Source: Pedobacter foliorum (GTDB taxonomy: Bacteria; Bacteroidota; Bacteroidia; Sphingobacteriales; Sphingobacteriaceae). Taken from it: DNA of 64,000 nucleotides. A program made the position numbers and the translations under genes. Positions 17,404 through 26,123 of the stretch are shown one piece after another. The DNA is taken from positions 165,410 to 229,409 of the forward strand of contig NZ_JABSNU010000009.1 in NCBI RefSeq assembly GCF_013266735.1, given 5' to 3'. Below the pieces are notes generated by a model. The model was not told the origin of the DNA. It did no database searches and saw nothing but the letters and a program-made list of their open reading frames with translations. Every line of letters begins with the position of its first letter. Position 1 is the stretch's first letter.

Positions 17404-19812
17404 TTATTGCTGCACACCACCTCCCATTCCACCTTGCTCTTCTTTTTTCAAATCATCATTTTTAATAGATTTCTTTTGGGTAAACTTAAGCTTACCAAAA
17501 TTATAGCTAAAGTTTAAGCCGAAAGATCTCAGTGGATAATGAATATCAGTATTCTGAGTTGATGTTGCCGTATTGTTTACTGTTTTAATATTTAAATCAC
17601 GACTAAATGGATTCAAAACATTTAAACCAATAGTTGCTTTTTTATTAAAAATCTCCTTTTTCACAGCACCGCCATAAAAATACATAGCATCAGTTTTTCC
17701 CTGGAATGTTCTTCTTGGTGAATTAATCACACCCCAAAGTTCCGTATTCCAACCTCCAGACAACGCGTAAGCAGATCTGGCAAAAGCAGTATAATTAAGG
17801 AAAGTCCCTGTATTTATGTTATTTTGAGCATTACTAACGTCATAAGTATTCATACCAAAGTTAGCCATTAAGGTCCATTTTGGCTTTGGATTATATGAAC
17901 CAAAAACATTAAAACCATACGACTGACTAGTACCCACGTTTAAATATGAGGTTAAGTTTTTACTTACACCATCCTCTACAATTGGCTTAATAAAACTTTC
18001 AATAACATTTTTCGTGTTACGATAAAACACTGAAGCATTAATTACAGAACCTTTAATAAAGGTTGAGTATCCTACCTCAATATTATCACTCAATTCAGGA
18101 GATAACTTCGGATTACCTTGCATTGGATTGTAAACATCACTTTCATTTCTAAAAGGATTCAAATAAAACAAACTTGGCCTCTGTATTCTGCGGTTATAGC
18201 TTACCTTAACAGTAGTCATTCCCTTTAAAGTTTGCGACAAAACTAAACTAGGGAATAAATTAAAGTAATCATTTTTAAACGGTACAATATTACCTGCAAG
18301 CCCATCAATCTTAGTATACTCAGCTCTTAAACCTGCTTTAGCAGTAATTTTTTTAGTCAATTTAAATCCAAGCACTCCATAAGCAGAGCCTACATTCTGA
18401 TCGTAATCAAAATCCTGAGCATTCTGATCATAGTCACTTATTATGTTTCTAAAAATACCTTTCAAACCGGTTTCGAGCGTTGTTGTTTTGCTAAAAGGAT
18501 AAGTATAATCTGTTTGCAAAGTGTACTCATTATTTTTACCAGTATTACCTCCAATTAAAGTAAAATCAGGAACGCCCTCAGATATAAACCTGTTCGAGAA
18601 ATCACTGGTATTTCTTCCTCTCGAAAGCTGTGCAGATACGCTCAATTCTTCTCCCTCTTTTTTACTTGTCTTTCTGTAATCAACATTCCAATCCATGTTA
18701 TTAAAACCCATGTCCATATCTCTGATATTCTGAGAAAAGACATTATTTGTTAGAATATCCGAACTACCAGGGCCACCATTTGAAAACCTGTTAAACTTAA
18801 CTGTAGAACTAATGTTATGATAACTATTAAAATCATAATCAAGACCAGCACTTCCATTATAGCCAACTCTTGACCATTTAGAAAAACCATTTTGTGATAC
18901 AGTATTGGTTACCCCATCTACCACAGAGCTATTAAATACCACCACTCTTGAATTCTGTGGATAAGCATGGTTTACACCTAAATTCCCTGTCAAAGACAAA
19001 CGACCTGTTTTAGCATTTAAATTAAAAGCACCGTTATTTGAACGAGTACCTGCAGATGTATTTAAACTTCCACTAACACCCTCAGCAGTTTTCTTTTTTG
19101 TTATAATATTGATAATTCCACCAGAACCTTCGGCATCATATTTTGCAGAAGGACTAGTAATTACTTCAACACTTTTAATTTGTTCTGCGGGGATCATCTT
19201 TAAAGCATCAGCCACGCTGTTTGCCATTGTTCCTGAAGGTTTTCCGTTAATTAAAACACGCACTGAACTTCCACGCAATTGCACATTTCCGTTAATATCA
19301 ACAGAAAGCATAGGGACTTTACGCATTACATCTGTAGCATCTCCACCTGCATTAGTGATATCTGCTTCAGCATTATAAACCAACTTGTCAACTTTGTTTT
19401 CAATCAAAGCCTTTTCCCCTACAATAGAAACCTCCTTAAGGTTACTTTCTGTAGGACTTACATATATAGTTCCCGCATTTAAATCTGGTTTTTCAGGACT
19501 GGTTTTAACGGTTATAGATTTGGTTTTATAGCCCATAAACCCAACCGAAAGCTTATACTGATCTGGGGCAACATTTTGCAAAACCACTTTTCCCTTTTCA
19601 TCGGTTACTCCACCGTTTACTGATTTGTTGTCAGCTATTTTTATTAAAGATACTGATGCGTAGTCAATAGGTTTTTTAGTGAGCGAGTCTAAAATCAATG
19701 CTGTAATACGTCCAGTTACTTTGGGTTTTTGCGGTGCACCTCCCAAAGAAAACTGAGCATTTGCATTAAGCATCATTCCCAATCCCACAAGTAATAGTAA
19801 AATTCGTTTCAT
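17404..19812 (-). CDS. TonB-dependent receptor-like outer-membrane beta-barrel protein
   Basis: An 802-residue outer-membrane protein with signal peptide MKRILLLLVGLGMMLNANAQ. An N-terminal carboxypeptidase-regulatory-like beta-sandwich (about 34-110: VTGRITALILDSLTKKPIDY, DEKGKVVLQNV) is followed by a plug domain (VDINGNVQLRGSSVRVLINGKPSG, in two parts; KSVEVITSPSAKYDAEGSGGIINI, in two parts). The rest is a long barrel of the outer-membrane beta-barrel type 3 family. The C-terminus has an unusual GGMGGGVQQ tail. No SusD partner or TonB box is obvious, so the ligand is unknown; peptide or siderophore-like substrates are possible. Confidence 0.92.
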   Translation of the reverse strand: MKRILLLLVGLGMMLNANAQFSLGGAPQKPKVTGRITALILDSLTKKPIDYASVSLIKIADNKSVNGGVTDEKGKVVLQNVAPDQYKLSVGFMGYKTKSITVKTSPEKPDLNAGTIYVSPTESNLKEVSIVGEKALIENKVDKLVYNAEADITNAGGDATDVMRKVPMLSVDINGNVQLRGSSVRVLINGKPSGTMANSVADALKMIPAEQIKSVEVITSPSAKYDAEGSGGIINIITKKKTAEGVSGSLNTSAGTRSNNGAFNLNAKTGRLSLTGNLGVNHAYPQNSRVVVFNSSVVDGVTNTVSQNGFSKWSRVGYNGSAGLDYDFNSYHNISSTVKFNRFSNGGPGSSDILTNNVFSQNIRDMDMGFNNMDWNVDYRKTSKKEGEELSVSAQLSRGRNTSDFSNRFISEGVPDFTLIGGNTGKNNEYTLQTDYTYPFSKTTTLETGLKGIFRNIISDYDQNAQDFDYDQNVGSAYGVLGFKLTKKITAKAGLRAEYTKIDGLAGNIVPFKNDYFNLFPSLVLSQTLKGMTTVKVSYNRRIQRPSLFYLNPFRNESDVYNPMQGNPKLSPELSDNIEVGYSTFIKGSVINASVFYRNTKNVIESFIKPIVEDGVSKNLTSYLNVGTSQSYGFNVFGSYNPKPKWTLMANFGMNTYDVSNAQNNINTGTFLNYTAFARSAYALSGGWNTELWGVINSPRRTFQGKTDAMYFYGGAVKKEIFNKKATIGLNVLNPFSRDLNIKTVNNTATSTQNTDIHYPLRSFGLNFSYNFGKLKFTQKKSIKNDDLKKEEQGGMGGGVQQ

Positions 19813-19892
19813 ATAAATAATATTTCTTCAATTAGTCGGCGCAAGGTCGGTTTTGTTACACTTTCTATCAAGAGAAATTAGATTATATACAA

Positions 19893-19948
19893 ATTGGAAG
19901 CGGTGAAATGCTCCTTTTTATCGGTCAAATTAATCGCCGCCTTCCAAT
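19893..19948. repeat. Inverted repeat between the LLM gene and the TonB-type receptor
   Basis: ATTGGAAGCGG (19893-19903) pairs with CCGCCTTCCAAT (19937-19948), leaving one bulged C and a 33-nt loop. It may be a terminator after the LLM gene or a regulatory hairpin in the leader of the receptor gene. It overlaps the putative regulator remnant at 19930-19989. Confidence 0.4.
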
Positions 19949-19989
19949 TCAAACATTTCTTCTACCGATACACAAAATACTCTGGCTAT
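19930..19989 (-). pseudogene. Vestige of an XRE-type HTH regulator (C-terminal tail only)
   Basis: Immediately after the LLM gene, the minus strand reads IARVFCVSVEEMFELEGGD and then a stop (TAA at 19932-19930). This closely resembles the last residues of short Cro/C1-type regulators (ALKIARFFNVSVEEIF...). A stop lies directly upstream in this frame, so nothing else of the protein survives. I infer a decayed gene; a chance match over 19 residues cannot be fully excluded. Confidence 0.4.
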
Positions 19990-20987
19990 TTAAATGCCTC
20001 TGCTAGCAATTCATACGAACGCAATCTTGCATTGTGATCAAAAATATGCGAAGTTGCCATAATCTCATCAACTTGTGTTTGATCTAGAAACTGTTGTAAA
20101 TCCTCTTTTATCGTTTCTTTACTTCCGGTAAAAGTACAAGCCAACATTTGCCCTGCCTGCTCCTCTTCGTAGTCAGTCCAGATACCTTCCATACTTTCAA
20201 CAGGAGGTTGTAAAAGTCTACGCTGACCGGTTACAATCCCTCTAAACAATTGATACAAGGAAGTAGCCAGTTTGTTGGCTTCGGCATCAGTATCCGCAGC
20301 AACAACATTTACACACGCTAAAACATAGGGTGAAGCCAAATGCTCAGAAGGTTTAAAATTTTGTCTGTATATATTTATTGCAGTAAGAAACTGTGCTGGA
20401 GCAAAATGACTTGCAAAAGCGTACGGCAAACCTAAAGCCGCAGCTAATCGGGCGCTATCAGTACTTGATCCTAATATCCATATAGGAATATCAAGCCCCT
20501 CGCCAGGAATTGCTCTTACACTACTTCTATGATTATCAGCCGATAAGTAAGCCTGTAATCTCAATACATCTCCCGGGAAATCCTGTGCAGCATGCATACG
20601 TTCTCCTCTGATCGCAGCGGCTGTTGCCTGGTCAGTACCTGGCGCTCTTCCCAATCCCAAATCTATTCTATCAGGATACAAAGAAGCCAGCGTGCCAAAT
20701 TGTTCTGCAATAACCAATGGCGAGTGATTTGGCAACATTATGCCACCAGCACCAACTCTTATTGTTTTTGTTCCTCCGGCTATATGCCCTATCACTACAG
20801 AAGTCGCTGAACTGGCAACGCTAATCATATTATGATGTTCCGCCAACCAGTAGCGGTTATACCCCCACTCTTCAACATGGCGGGCAAGATCTAAACTTTT
20901 CTTAAAGGTATCGGCTGGAGTCTTGCCTTGAATTACAGTAGCAAGATCTAATACAGAGTAAGGAATAGTATTCAGTAGTTTTTTCAT
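19986..20987 (-). CDS. Luciferase-like (LLM class) flavin-dependent oxidoreductase
   Basis: A 333-residue bacterial-luciferase-fold protein, related to YhbW-type LLM enzymes that use FMNH2 or F420-like cofactors. Visible segments are YNRYWLAEHHNMISVASSAT (40-59, split here from a longer conserved block), GAGGIMLPNHSPLVIAEQFG (78-97), DRIDLGLGRAPGTDQ (106-120) and IWILGSSTDSARLAA. The substrate is unknown. The promoter region carries an inverted repeat centred on the -7 box (21000-21021), and a regulator remnant lies just downstream. Confidence 0.88.
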   Translation of the reverse strand: MKKLLNTIPYSVLDLATVIQGKTPADTFKKSLDLARHVEEWGYNRYWLAEHHNMISVASSATSVVIGHIAGGTKTIRVGAGGIMLPNHSPLVIAEQFGTLASLYPDRIDLGLGRAPGTDQATAAAIRGERMHAAQDFPGDVLRLQAYLSADNHRSSVRAIPGEGLDIPIWILGSSTDSARLAAALGLPYAFASHFAPAQFLTAINIYRQNFKPSEHLASPYVLACVNVVAADTDAEANKLATSLYQLFRGIVTGQRRLLQPPVESMEGIWTDYEEEQAGQMLACTFTGSKETIKEDLQQFLDQTQVDEIMATSHIFDHNARLRSYELLAEAFK

Positions 20988-20999
20988 ATTGCTTAAAAG

Positions 21000-21021
21000 T
21001 AGGCTGCAAAACTACAGCCTA
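21000..21021 (-). promoter_or_regulatory. LLM gene promoter with inverted repeat around the -7 box
   Basis: Minus-strand TAGTTTTG (21014-21007) fits TAnnTTTG exactly. It is the whole 8-bp spacer of a perfect 7-bp inverted repeat, TAGGCTG (21000-21006) and CAGCCTA (21015-21021). This looks like an operator where a dimeric repressor would cover the -7 box. No TTG occurs at ideal -33 spacing. Confidence 0.5.
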
Positions 21022-21153
21022 TTTCTGCCAAACTCTGTTTCCTTATTACCTTATGACTTTAAATCCACCGAACTTGTAAAAGCAGGCAACTATTTAAAAC
21101 TCATCTACGTATTTATAAATATGCAGTTTTATAAAACCTAAATCACAAACGTC

Positions 21154-21237
21154 ATGAAAACCTACCTAACAAATCGTGTTTGCATCTACATAGCAATAGC
21201 TGGGGTCTTTTTCCTACTTTTCTTTATCTGTAAGTAG
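21154..21237 (+). CDS. Possible 27-residue single-pass membrane peptide
   Basis: ATG 21154 to TAG 21235 encodes MKTYLTNRVCIYIAIAGVFF followed by LLFFICK: a short positive N-terminus and one hydrophobic helix, then a lysine. This is the form of small bacterial membrane peptides. It stands alone in the 269-nt gap between the LLM and coiled-coil genes. No homolog comes to mind and no promoter is clear, so this is a tentative call. Confidence 0.35.
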   Translation: MKTYLTNRVCIYIAIAGVFFLLFFICK

Positions 21238-21256
21238 AATTCTGGAAATAATCCAT

Positions 21257-21496
21257 TTACTTCAAAAGCGCAATACTAGCTTCAAGTTCTGCGATTTCAT
21301 TTTGCCGTTGCTCAATTAGAGTTGTTTGACTGTTAACATCCTTGTTCAGGTTTGATATCTCGAGTTTAATATCAAATGTCTGTTCTTCCTTTCCCAGGTC
21401 ACTAACAAGATTTTGAACTTGTTTCAAGTTACGTTGCTGATCTGCTAAACTTGCCTTTGCCACCTCTAATGATTCAGCTAACTCCTTAATTTCCAT
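21257..21496 (-). CDS. Small coiled-coil protein, unknown function
   Basis: A 79-residue, acidic, fully helical protein. Heptad-like spacing of L/I/V runs from end to end (LAESLEVAKASLADQQRNLK, LEISNLNKDVNSQTTLIEQR, NEIAELEASIALLK). It has no signal peptide or membrane segment, so it is probably a cytoplasmic oligomerising protein. I do not recognise a family. It is divergent from the GH43 gene (start 21571), with 74 nt between. Confidence 0.65.
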   Translation of the reverse strand: MEIKELAESLEVAKASLADQQRNLKQVQNLVSDLGKEEQTFDIKLEISNLNKDVNSQTTLIEQRQNEIAELEASIALLK

Positions 21497-21570
21497 GATT
21501 TTTCAATTAACTGACAATGTACGCATAATAAACCGTTAAAAAATTACAGTAAAATTCTATCTTGCAGGTT

Positions 21571-23097
21571 ATGAGACTATTTAAATACCTACTTCTTGTA
21601 GCTGCAACACAATTTACTGCAGCAGTACAACCATTATTTGCCCAGGAGATAACGGCAGTTATTCCAGGAGACTTTGCAGACCCTTCAATTATTCGAAAAG
21701 GAAACGAGTACTATGCCATCGGTACTTCATCCGAATGGGCTCCGCACTTCCCTATGTTTAAATCCACAAACTTAAAAAACTGGAAGCAAACAGGCTATGT
21801 ATTCAAACAAGCTCCCGAATGGGCTAACGCTTCTTTCTGGGCACCTGAATATTACTACCACAACAAAACCTACTTTATTTACTACACCGCAAGACGGAAA
21901 AAAGACGGCATATCCTGCATAGGTGTGGCCACTTCCAAATATCCTGACAAAGATTTCAAAGACCATGGAATCATTATTGAGTATGGAAAAGAAGCCATTG
22001 ATGCTTTCGTATTTAACGACAATGGGCAATTGTATATCACCTGGAAGGCTTACGGATTAGATGGCAGGCCAATAGAAATTCTTGGTAGTAAACTATCTAA
22101 TGATGGGCTACATCTTCAAGGCGAAGCATTTACTATGATGAAAGACGATAAAGGCATTGGACTTGAAGGACAAAGCATCCTTAAAAAAGATGATTACTAT
22201 TATATGTTTTACTCTGTGGGCAATTGCTGTGGTAGTAAATGCGATTATAATGTTAGAGTTGCCAGATCTAAAACCTTTCAGGGACCCTATGAGAACCATA
22301 CCAAAAACCCTATTTTACAGGAAAATGAATGGTGGAAATGCTCTGGTCATGGCACTTTTGTAAATAGTCCTGATGGCAAGTTCTACTACATTTATCATGC
22401 TTACAATAAAGCCAGTAGTGTTTTTACAGGCAGACAAGGGATGCTTGCAGAGCTTATCTGGTCAGGAAAAAATGAATGGCCTGAATTCAAAGAGCTATCC
22501 CCTGCTTCAAGCAATCCATCCAGCAATAACTTCAAAGCTAACTTTACAACAAAAAGCCCATCTGTAGATTGGCAGTGGGATTTCAGAAACTCCAATCCCA
22601 AATTCGCACAACAAAAAGGAAACCTTCATTTATCAGGCAGTATTAAAAAAGATAACAATACCGGTATTGCTTTAACTGTCCGTCCCTCTCTTTTAAATTA
22701 TGAAATGACCGCAACTGTGGTAAATAACAACGATGCTTTAAAAGGGTTAGTAATTTATGGTGATGCAAATGCTGCCATTGGTATTGGGGCAATAGGTAAC
22801 AAAATCCAATTCTGGGCAGTGAAAGATAATAAAGAGACTGTCCTTGGCACCACTGAGATTGCTACCCCTGCCCTGCCCGTTCAACTGAAGATGATTGTAA
22901 AACCAGATCTTACATGCAGTGTTTACTGGAAACAAAAATCTACAGATTGGAAAGAAATAGCTGCTGGTGAAAAAGCATATTCTATTGATTTTCTTCCACC
23001 TTGGGACAGAAGTCCTAGACCAGGCCTAAACTTTAAAGGTAGCCCTGCAGAGAATGCACAATTCTCCTCATTTGAACTTAACTATTTAGATAAGTAA
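21571..23097 (+). CDS. Secreted glycoside hydrolase family 43 protein
   Basis: Predicted arabinan/xylan-type hydrolase. I start at ATG 21571 (508 residues) rather than a TTG three codons earlier, because MRLFKYLLLVAATQFTAAVQ plus PLFAQ forms a clean signal peptide. The five-bladed propeller has the three acids of GH43: D37 (GDFADPSI, general base), D144 (AIDAF) and E199 (GLEGQS, general acid). A C-terminal beta-sandwich (about 330-508) resembles the DUF1349/concanavalin-like tails of these enzymes. It converges on a GH29 gene, and the two probably belong to one small carbohydrate locus. Confidence 0.9.
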   Translation: MRLFKYLLLVAATQFTAAVQPLFAQEITAVIPGDFADPSIIRKGNEYYAIGTSSEWAPHFPMFKSTNLKNWKQTGYVFKQAPEWANASFWAPEYYYHNKTYFIYYTARRKKDGISCIGVATSKYPDKDFKDHGIIIEYGKEAIDAFVFNDNGQLYITWKAYGLDGRPIEILGSKLSNDGLHLQGEAFTMMKDDKGIGLEGQSILKKDDYYYMFYSVGNCCGSKCDYNVRVARSKTFQGPYENHTKNPILQENEWWKCSGHGTFVNSPDGKFYYIYHAYNKASSVFTGRQGMLAELIWSGKNEWPEFKELSPASSNPSSNNFKANFTTKSPSVDWQWDFRNSNPKFAQQKGNLHLSGSIKKDNNTGIALTVRPSLLNYEMTATVVNNNDALKGLVIYGDANAAIGIGAIGNKIQFWAVKDNKETVLGTTEIATPALPVQLKMIVKPDLTCSVYWKQKSTDWKEIAAGEKAYSIDFLPPWDRSPRPGLNFKGSPAENAQFSSFELNYLDK

Positions 23098-23119
23098 ATA
23101 GAGATTTTGCACTCTTTCA

Positions 23120-23162
23120 TTGCAGAAATAGGACTATCGTTTGTATAACCCTATTTCTGCAA
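23120..23162. terminator. Hairpin between converging GH43 and GH29 genes
   Basis: TTGCAGAAATAGG (23120-23132) pairs perfectly with CCTATTTCTGCAA (23150-23162), with a 17-nt loop. The right arm lies inside the last codons of the GH29 gene (stop 23136-23134), so coding and termination sequence overlap. Confidence 0.65.
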
Positions 23163-24672
23163 TAGCAGGATTTAATCTTGATGAAACAATCCTTAATCTA
23201 ACTTCTGATGCTGTAACAGGTGCAAAGCGTATTAAGCGTTTATAACCAATCGTAGTTCCTTCGGTAGCCACTTTCCATTCATTACCGGTCTTATATTCCA
23301 GCACAAATTTTTCTGCCCGTTGCCCTACCTGCAAATTCTCTTGTAATTTCAATAAATCAAATTCCTGAGCCTTGGCAAGTTTAAGTTCAAGAACAAGATT
23401 ACTATCTCCAGCTTTTGTTTTCCAGGCAGTATTATCTTTCCCATCAAGCAATACACTTGTTTTCTGACTAGTACTACCTTTTACAACAGCACCTGCTAAT
23501 AAATTCTCGGCAAAAGTAAGGTCAAGCTGTTTTCTAAATCCTTGCAACGATTTAATATCACTATCACTAATCAAGCCTCTGGTATCCGGAGGAATATTCA
23601 ACAGCAATACACCATTTCTTCCAACCGAACTGTAATAAATATCCATTAATTTCTCGGGAGTTTTAACATCCTTATCTTCCTCTGTGTGATAAAACCAACC
23701 CGGACGAATAGAAACATCTATCTCGGCAGGATACCAAACCAAACTGCTTGCTTTTGCAATTTTCGATCTACTACCCAAATCATTTGCCACCATATCTCTT
23801 GGAGCAAATTCAGCTTTTTGCTGAGAGTTCTCCGCTATTTTTTCATTTTTAGCTTCGTCACCCGGCACAACACTCCATTCTGTTTCTCTTCCGTATCCAC
23901 TTTCTGTTCCTACCCATCTAACATCGGGGCCCGAAACAGCAATAGTAGCCTTAGGCTGTAATTTACGAATCAGCTCATACCATCTGTTATATTCATAAAC
24001 CTGTTTCTTGCCCGTAGGTCCTTCTCCATTTGCACCATCAAACCAAACTTCATCAACCTGACCATATTGAGTTAAAAGTTCTGTAAGCTGATTAATGAAA
24101 TAATCATTGTATGCCATGCTACCAAAATACTTGGAGTTACGATCCCATGGAGAAAGATAAATCCCAAATCCGATACCAAATTCCTTACATGCATCAGCTG
24201 TCTCCTTTACAATATCACCTTTACCCTCTTTCCAAGGACTGTTTTTCACAGAATGTTCAGTGTACTTACTTGGCCACAAACAAAAACCATCATGATGTTT
24301 GGCTGTTAAAATGATTTGTTTAAAACCAGCGTCTTTACAAACCTTTACCCATTGTCTGGCATCAAAATCCTTTGGATTAAATATCTTAGGATCTTCAGAT
24401 CCATCTCCCCATTCCTTATTGGTAAATGTGTTTACCCCGAAGTGAAGAAAAGCAGTTAATTCCAACTGTTGCCATCTCAACTGTCTTGGAGCAGGCACTA
24501 CATTTGCCGCTTTTCTTACTATATCCTGCTCTGTATCTCCAGGATTAATTTTAACATAGTTTTTATTCGTATAGATTTGGGCGGAACTACTACTTGATAA
24601 ACCGATACAAATAATCAATTGAAGCCCTACTGCCAGCCCCCAGTTCAACTTGTTAAAATAATACCTCTTCAT
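23134..24672 (-). CDS. Secreted alpha-L-fucosidase, GH29 (second type) with C-terminal F5/8-like domain
   Basis: 512 residues from ATG 24672. An upstream in-frame start at 24729 would bury the signal peptide (MKRYYFNKLNWGLAVGLQLI then ICIGLSSSSSAQ). The GH29 barrel has ELTAFLHFGVNTF, TAKHHDGFCLWPS and VDEVWFDGANGEG, with D212 the expected nucleophile. Residues from about 375 form a coagulation-factor 5/8-like beta-sandwich (VLLDGKDNTAWKT, LLKLQENLQVGQRAEKF), a sugar-binding module. It differs clearly from the fucosidase at 8551-9975 and resembles the alpha-1,3/1,4-specific GH29 group. A TlpA-like gene lies upstream on the same strand. Confidence 0.92.
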   Translation of the reverse strand: MKRYYFNKLNWGLAVGLQLIICIGLSSSSSAQIYTNKNYVKINPGDTEQDIVRKAANVVPAPRQLRWQQLELTAFLHFGVNTFTNKEWGDGSEDPKIFNPKDFDARQWVKVCKDAGFKQIILTAKHHDGFCLWPSKYTEHSVKNSPWKEGKGDIVKETADACKEFGIGFGIYLSPWDRNSKYFGSMAYNDYFINQLTELLTQYGQVDEVWFDGANGEGPTGKKQVYEYNRWYELIRKLQPKATIAVSGPDVRWVGTESGYGRETEWSVVPGDEAKNEKIAENSQQKAEFAPRDMVANDLGSRSKIAKASSLVWYPAEIDVSIRPGWFYHTEEDKDVKTPEKLMDIYYSSVGRNGVLLLNIPPDTRGLISDSDIKSLQGFRKQLDLTFAENLLAGAVVKGSTSQKTSVLLDGKDNTAWKTKAGDSNLVLELKLAKAQEFDLLKLQENLQVGQRAEKFVLEYKTGNEWKVATEGTTIGYKRLIRFAPVTASEVRLRIVSSRLNPAIAEIGLYKR

Positions 24673-24783
24673 AATATGATTAAATGAAATAATGATCAAC
24701 CTCAAAGAAAGCTGGATTCCCCCTATCAATAGTTTATTCTTTTGTCAAAATGCTAAGTGATTTTGTCAAACAAACATTCAAAC

Positions 24784-26001
24784 CTACTTACTCAACAAAG
24801 AGTTCATTACTTCTTCAAATTCCTTTTTGTACTGCACATAATATTCGCCGGTACTTGGCCCATAAAATGAAGTATTAATATGGTTAACCAAACCTTTTCT
24901 ATCTAATATGATACTTGTTGGAAACACCTTAATTGCAGTTAGCTGAGGTAACGTTTTTTCTGTTTTAGCAGCATCTCCGGCAGTAACACCAGTAATTAAC
25001 ATTGGGTATTCAACCTTAAATTGATGTTGAAACTTCTGTAGACTTTTTCTCGATCTTGCCTCATCAGTTGATAGCTCATAAGCCAATGCAATAACCTCAA
25101 CCCCTCTATTTTTATTTTTACGGTAATAATCGCTCAAAAAAGCCATCTCATCCATACAGTTTGGGCACCACGACCCCATTAACTGTAATATCACAACTTT
25201 ATCCTTAAATTTCTTATCATTTATTGATACCACATTACCTTCAAGATCTTTAAAACTAAAATCCAAACGACCACTTTCTCCATCTTTAAGAGCAGTAACC
25301 GGAGCTTCCAGTTTAACGTTCAAATCTCTAACAGCAGTCCATTTTTCAAATGACTTGGCTCCACTATACAAGCTACCAATAAGGCTGTCTCCTTTAATTT
25401 TAGCAGAGAAATACATTGCATGTATTCCATCAAAGGTCGAAATCAGCAAAGAATCACCAATAATGGTTCCATCAAGATAACGATAGTCGCCACCAGTTGT
25501 AAGCACAGAACCGCCTACTTTTTGGCCACTTTGCGTAAACTCACCAATTGCCAGTCGTTCAGATAAATCAGCTTTGGTAAACTCAATCTTCCATTTTCCC
25601 TTAATAGAAAAATTACCGGCAGCACCTTTCGGAAAACGGCTTGCTTTTGATGATGCAGAAAAAGGCATAACCAAATCCTTAACAGATCCACCTTTTATCC
25701 ATACCCCATTTAAACTGTCTTTATTAATAATTTTAACTCTAAACGAAGATTCAAAAACCGGCATTTTAATTAAAACCGAATCTTTAGAAATCAATGTCAT
25801 TTCGGTTTTAAGTCGCTCAGCACCATTTACCACATAACAAAGTGTAGTATTTCCTTGTCGCTGAATTCCAAGTTCAAACGGAATCTCCTGCCCATCTTCC
25901 CGATGCAATGAAGCTTTCCATTTTCCTTGTTGTAAATTGATCTGCGCATTGCAGAATAGAGAAAAGGCCATTAAAATGGCCACAAAACCGTATCTTATCA
26001 T
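24784..26001 (-). CDS. TlpA-like secreted thioredoxin-fold protein with N-terminal extension
   Basis: 405 residues from ATG 26001. That start gives the signal peptide MIRYGFVAILMAFSLFCNAQ and lies just after a predicted transcription start, whereas the alternative at 26043 would precede it. Residues 21-240 form a beta-rich N-terminal region of unknown role. The C-terminal domain is a TlpA/ResA-type redoxin with LMGSWCPNCMDEM (C279, C282) and an FPTSIILDRKG segment with the cis-proline. It is a likely periplasmic thiol-disulphide reductase. It precedes the GH29 gene by 111 nt on the same strand. Confidence 0.9.
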   Translation of the reverse strand: MIRYGFVAILMAFSLFCNAQINLQQGKWKASLHREDGQEIPFELGIQRQGNTTLCYVVNGAERLKTEMTLISKDSVLIKMPVFESSFRVKIINKDSLNGVWIKGGSVKDLVMPFSASSKASRFPKGAAGNFSIKGKWKIEFTKADLSERLAIGEFTQSGQKVGGSVLTTGGDYRYLDGTIIGDSLLISTFDGIHAMYFSAKIKGDSLIGSLYSGAKSFEKWTAVRDLNVKLEAPVTALKDGESGRLDFSFKDLEGNVVSINDKKFKDKVVILQLMGSWCPNCMDEMAFLSDYYRKNKNRGVEVIALAYELSTDEARSRKSLQKFQHQFKVEYPMLITGVTAGDAAKTEKTLPQLTAIKVFPTSIILDRKGLVNHINTSFYGPSTGEYYVQYKKEFEEVMNSLLSK

Positions 26002-26025
26002 ATCTTTCGTTACTCTTAATCCATG

Positions 26026-26033
26026 CAAAGGTA
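26026..26033 (-). promoter_or_regulatory. -7 element of the TlpA-like gene
   Basis: Minus-strand TACCTTTG fits TAnnTTTG exactly. Expected start of transcription near 26022, about 21 nt upstream of ATG 26001 and downstream of the alternative start at 26043, which supports the shorter protein. No TTG at ideal -33 spacing. Confidence 0.4.
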
Positions 26034-26123
26034 GTCGAATCAACCCTCCTCAGTATAAAAGTATTTCATACGAAAGTAAAAAACGGACATATAGCCTATA
26101 AAATCTATAAAAAGACTAGAGTA

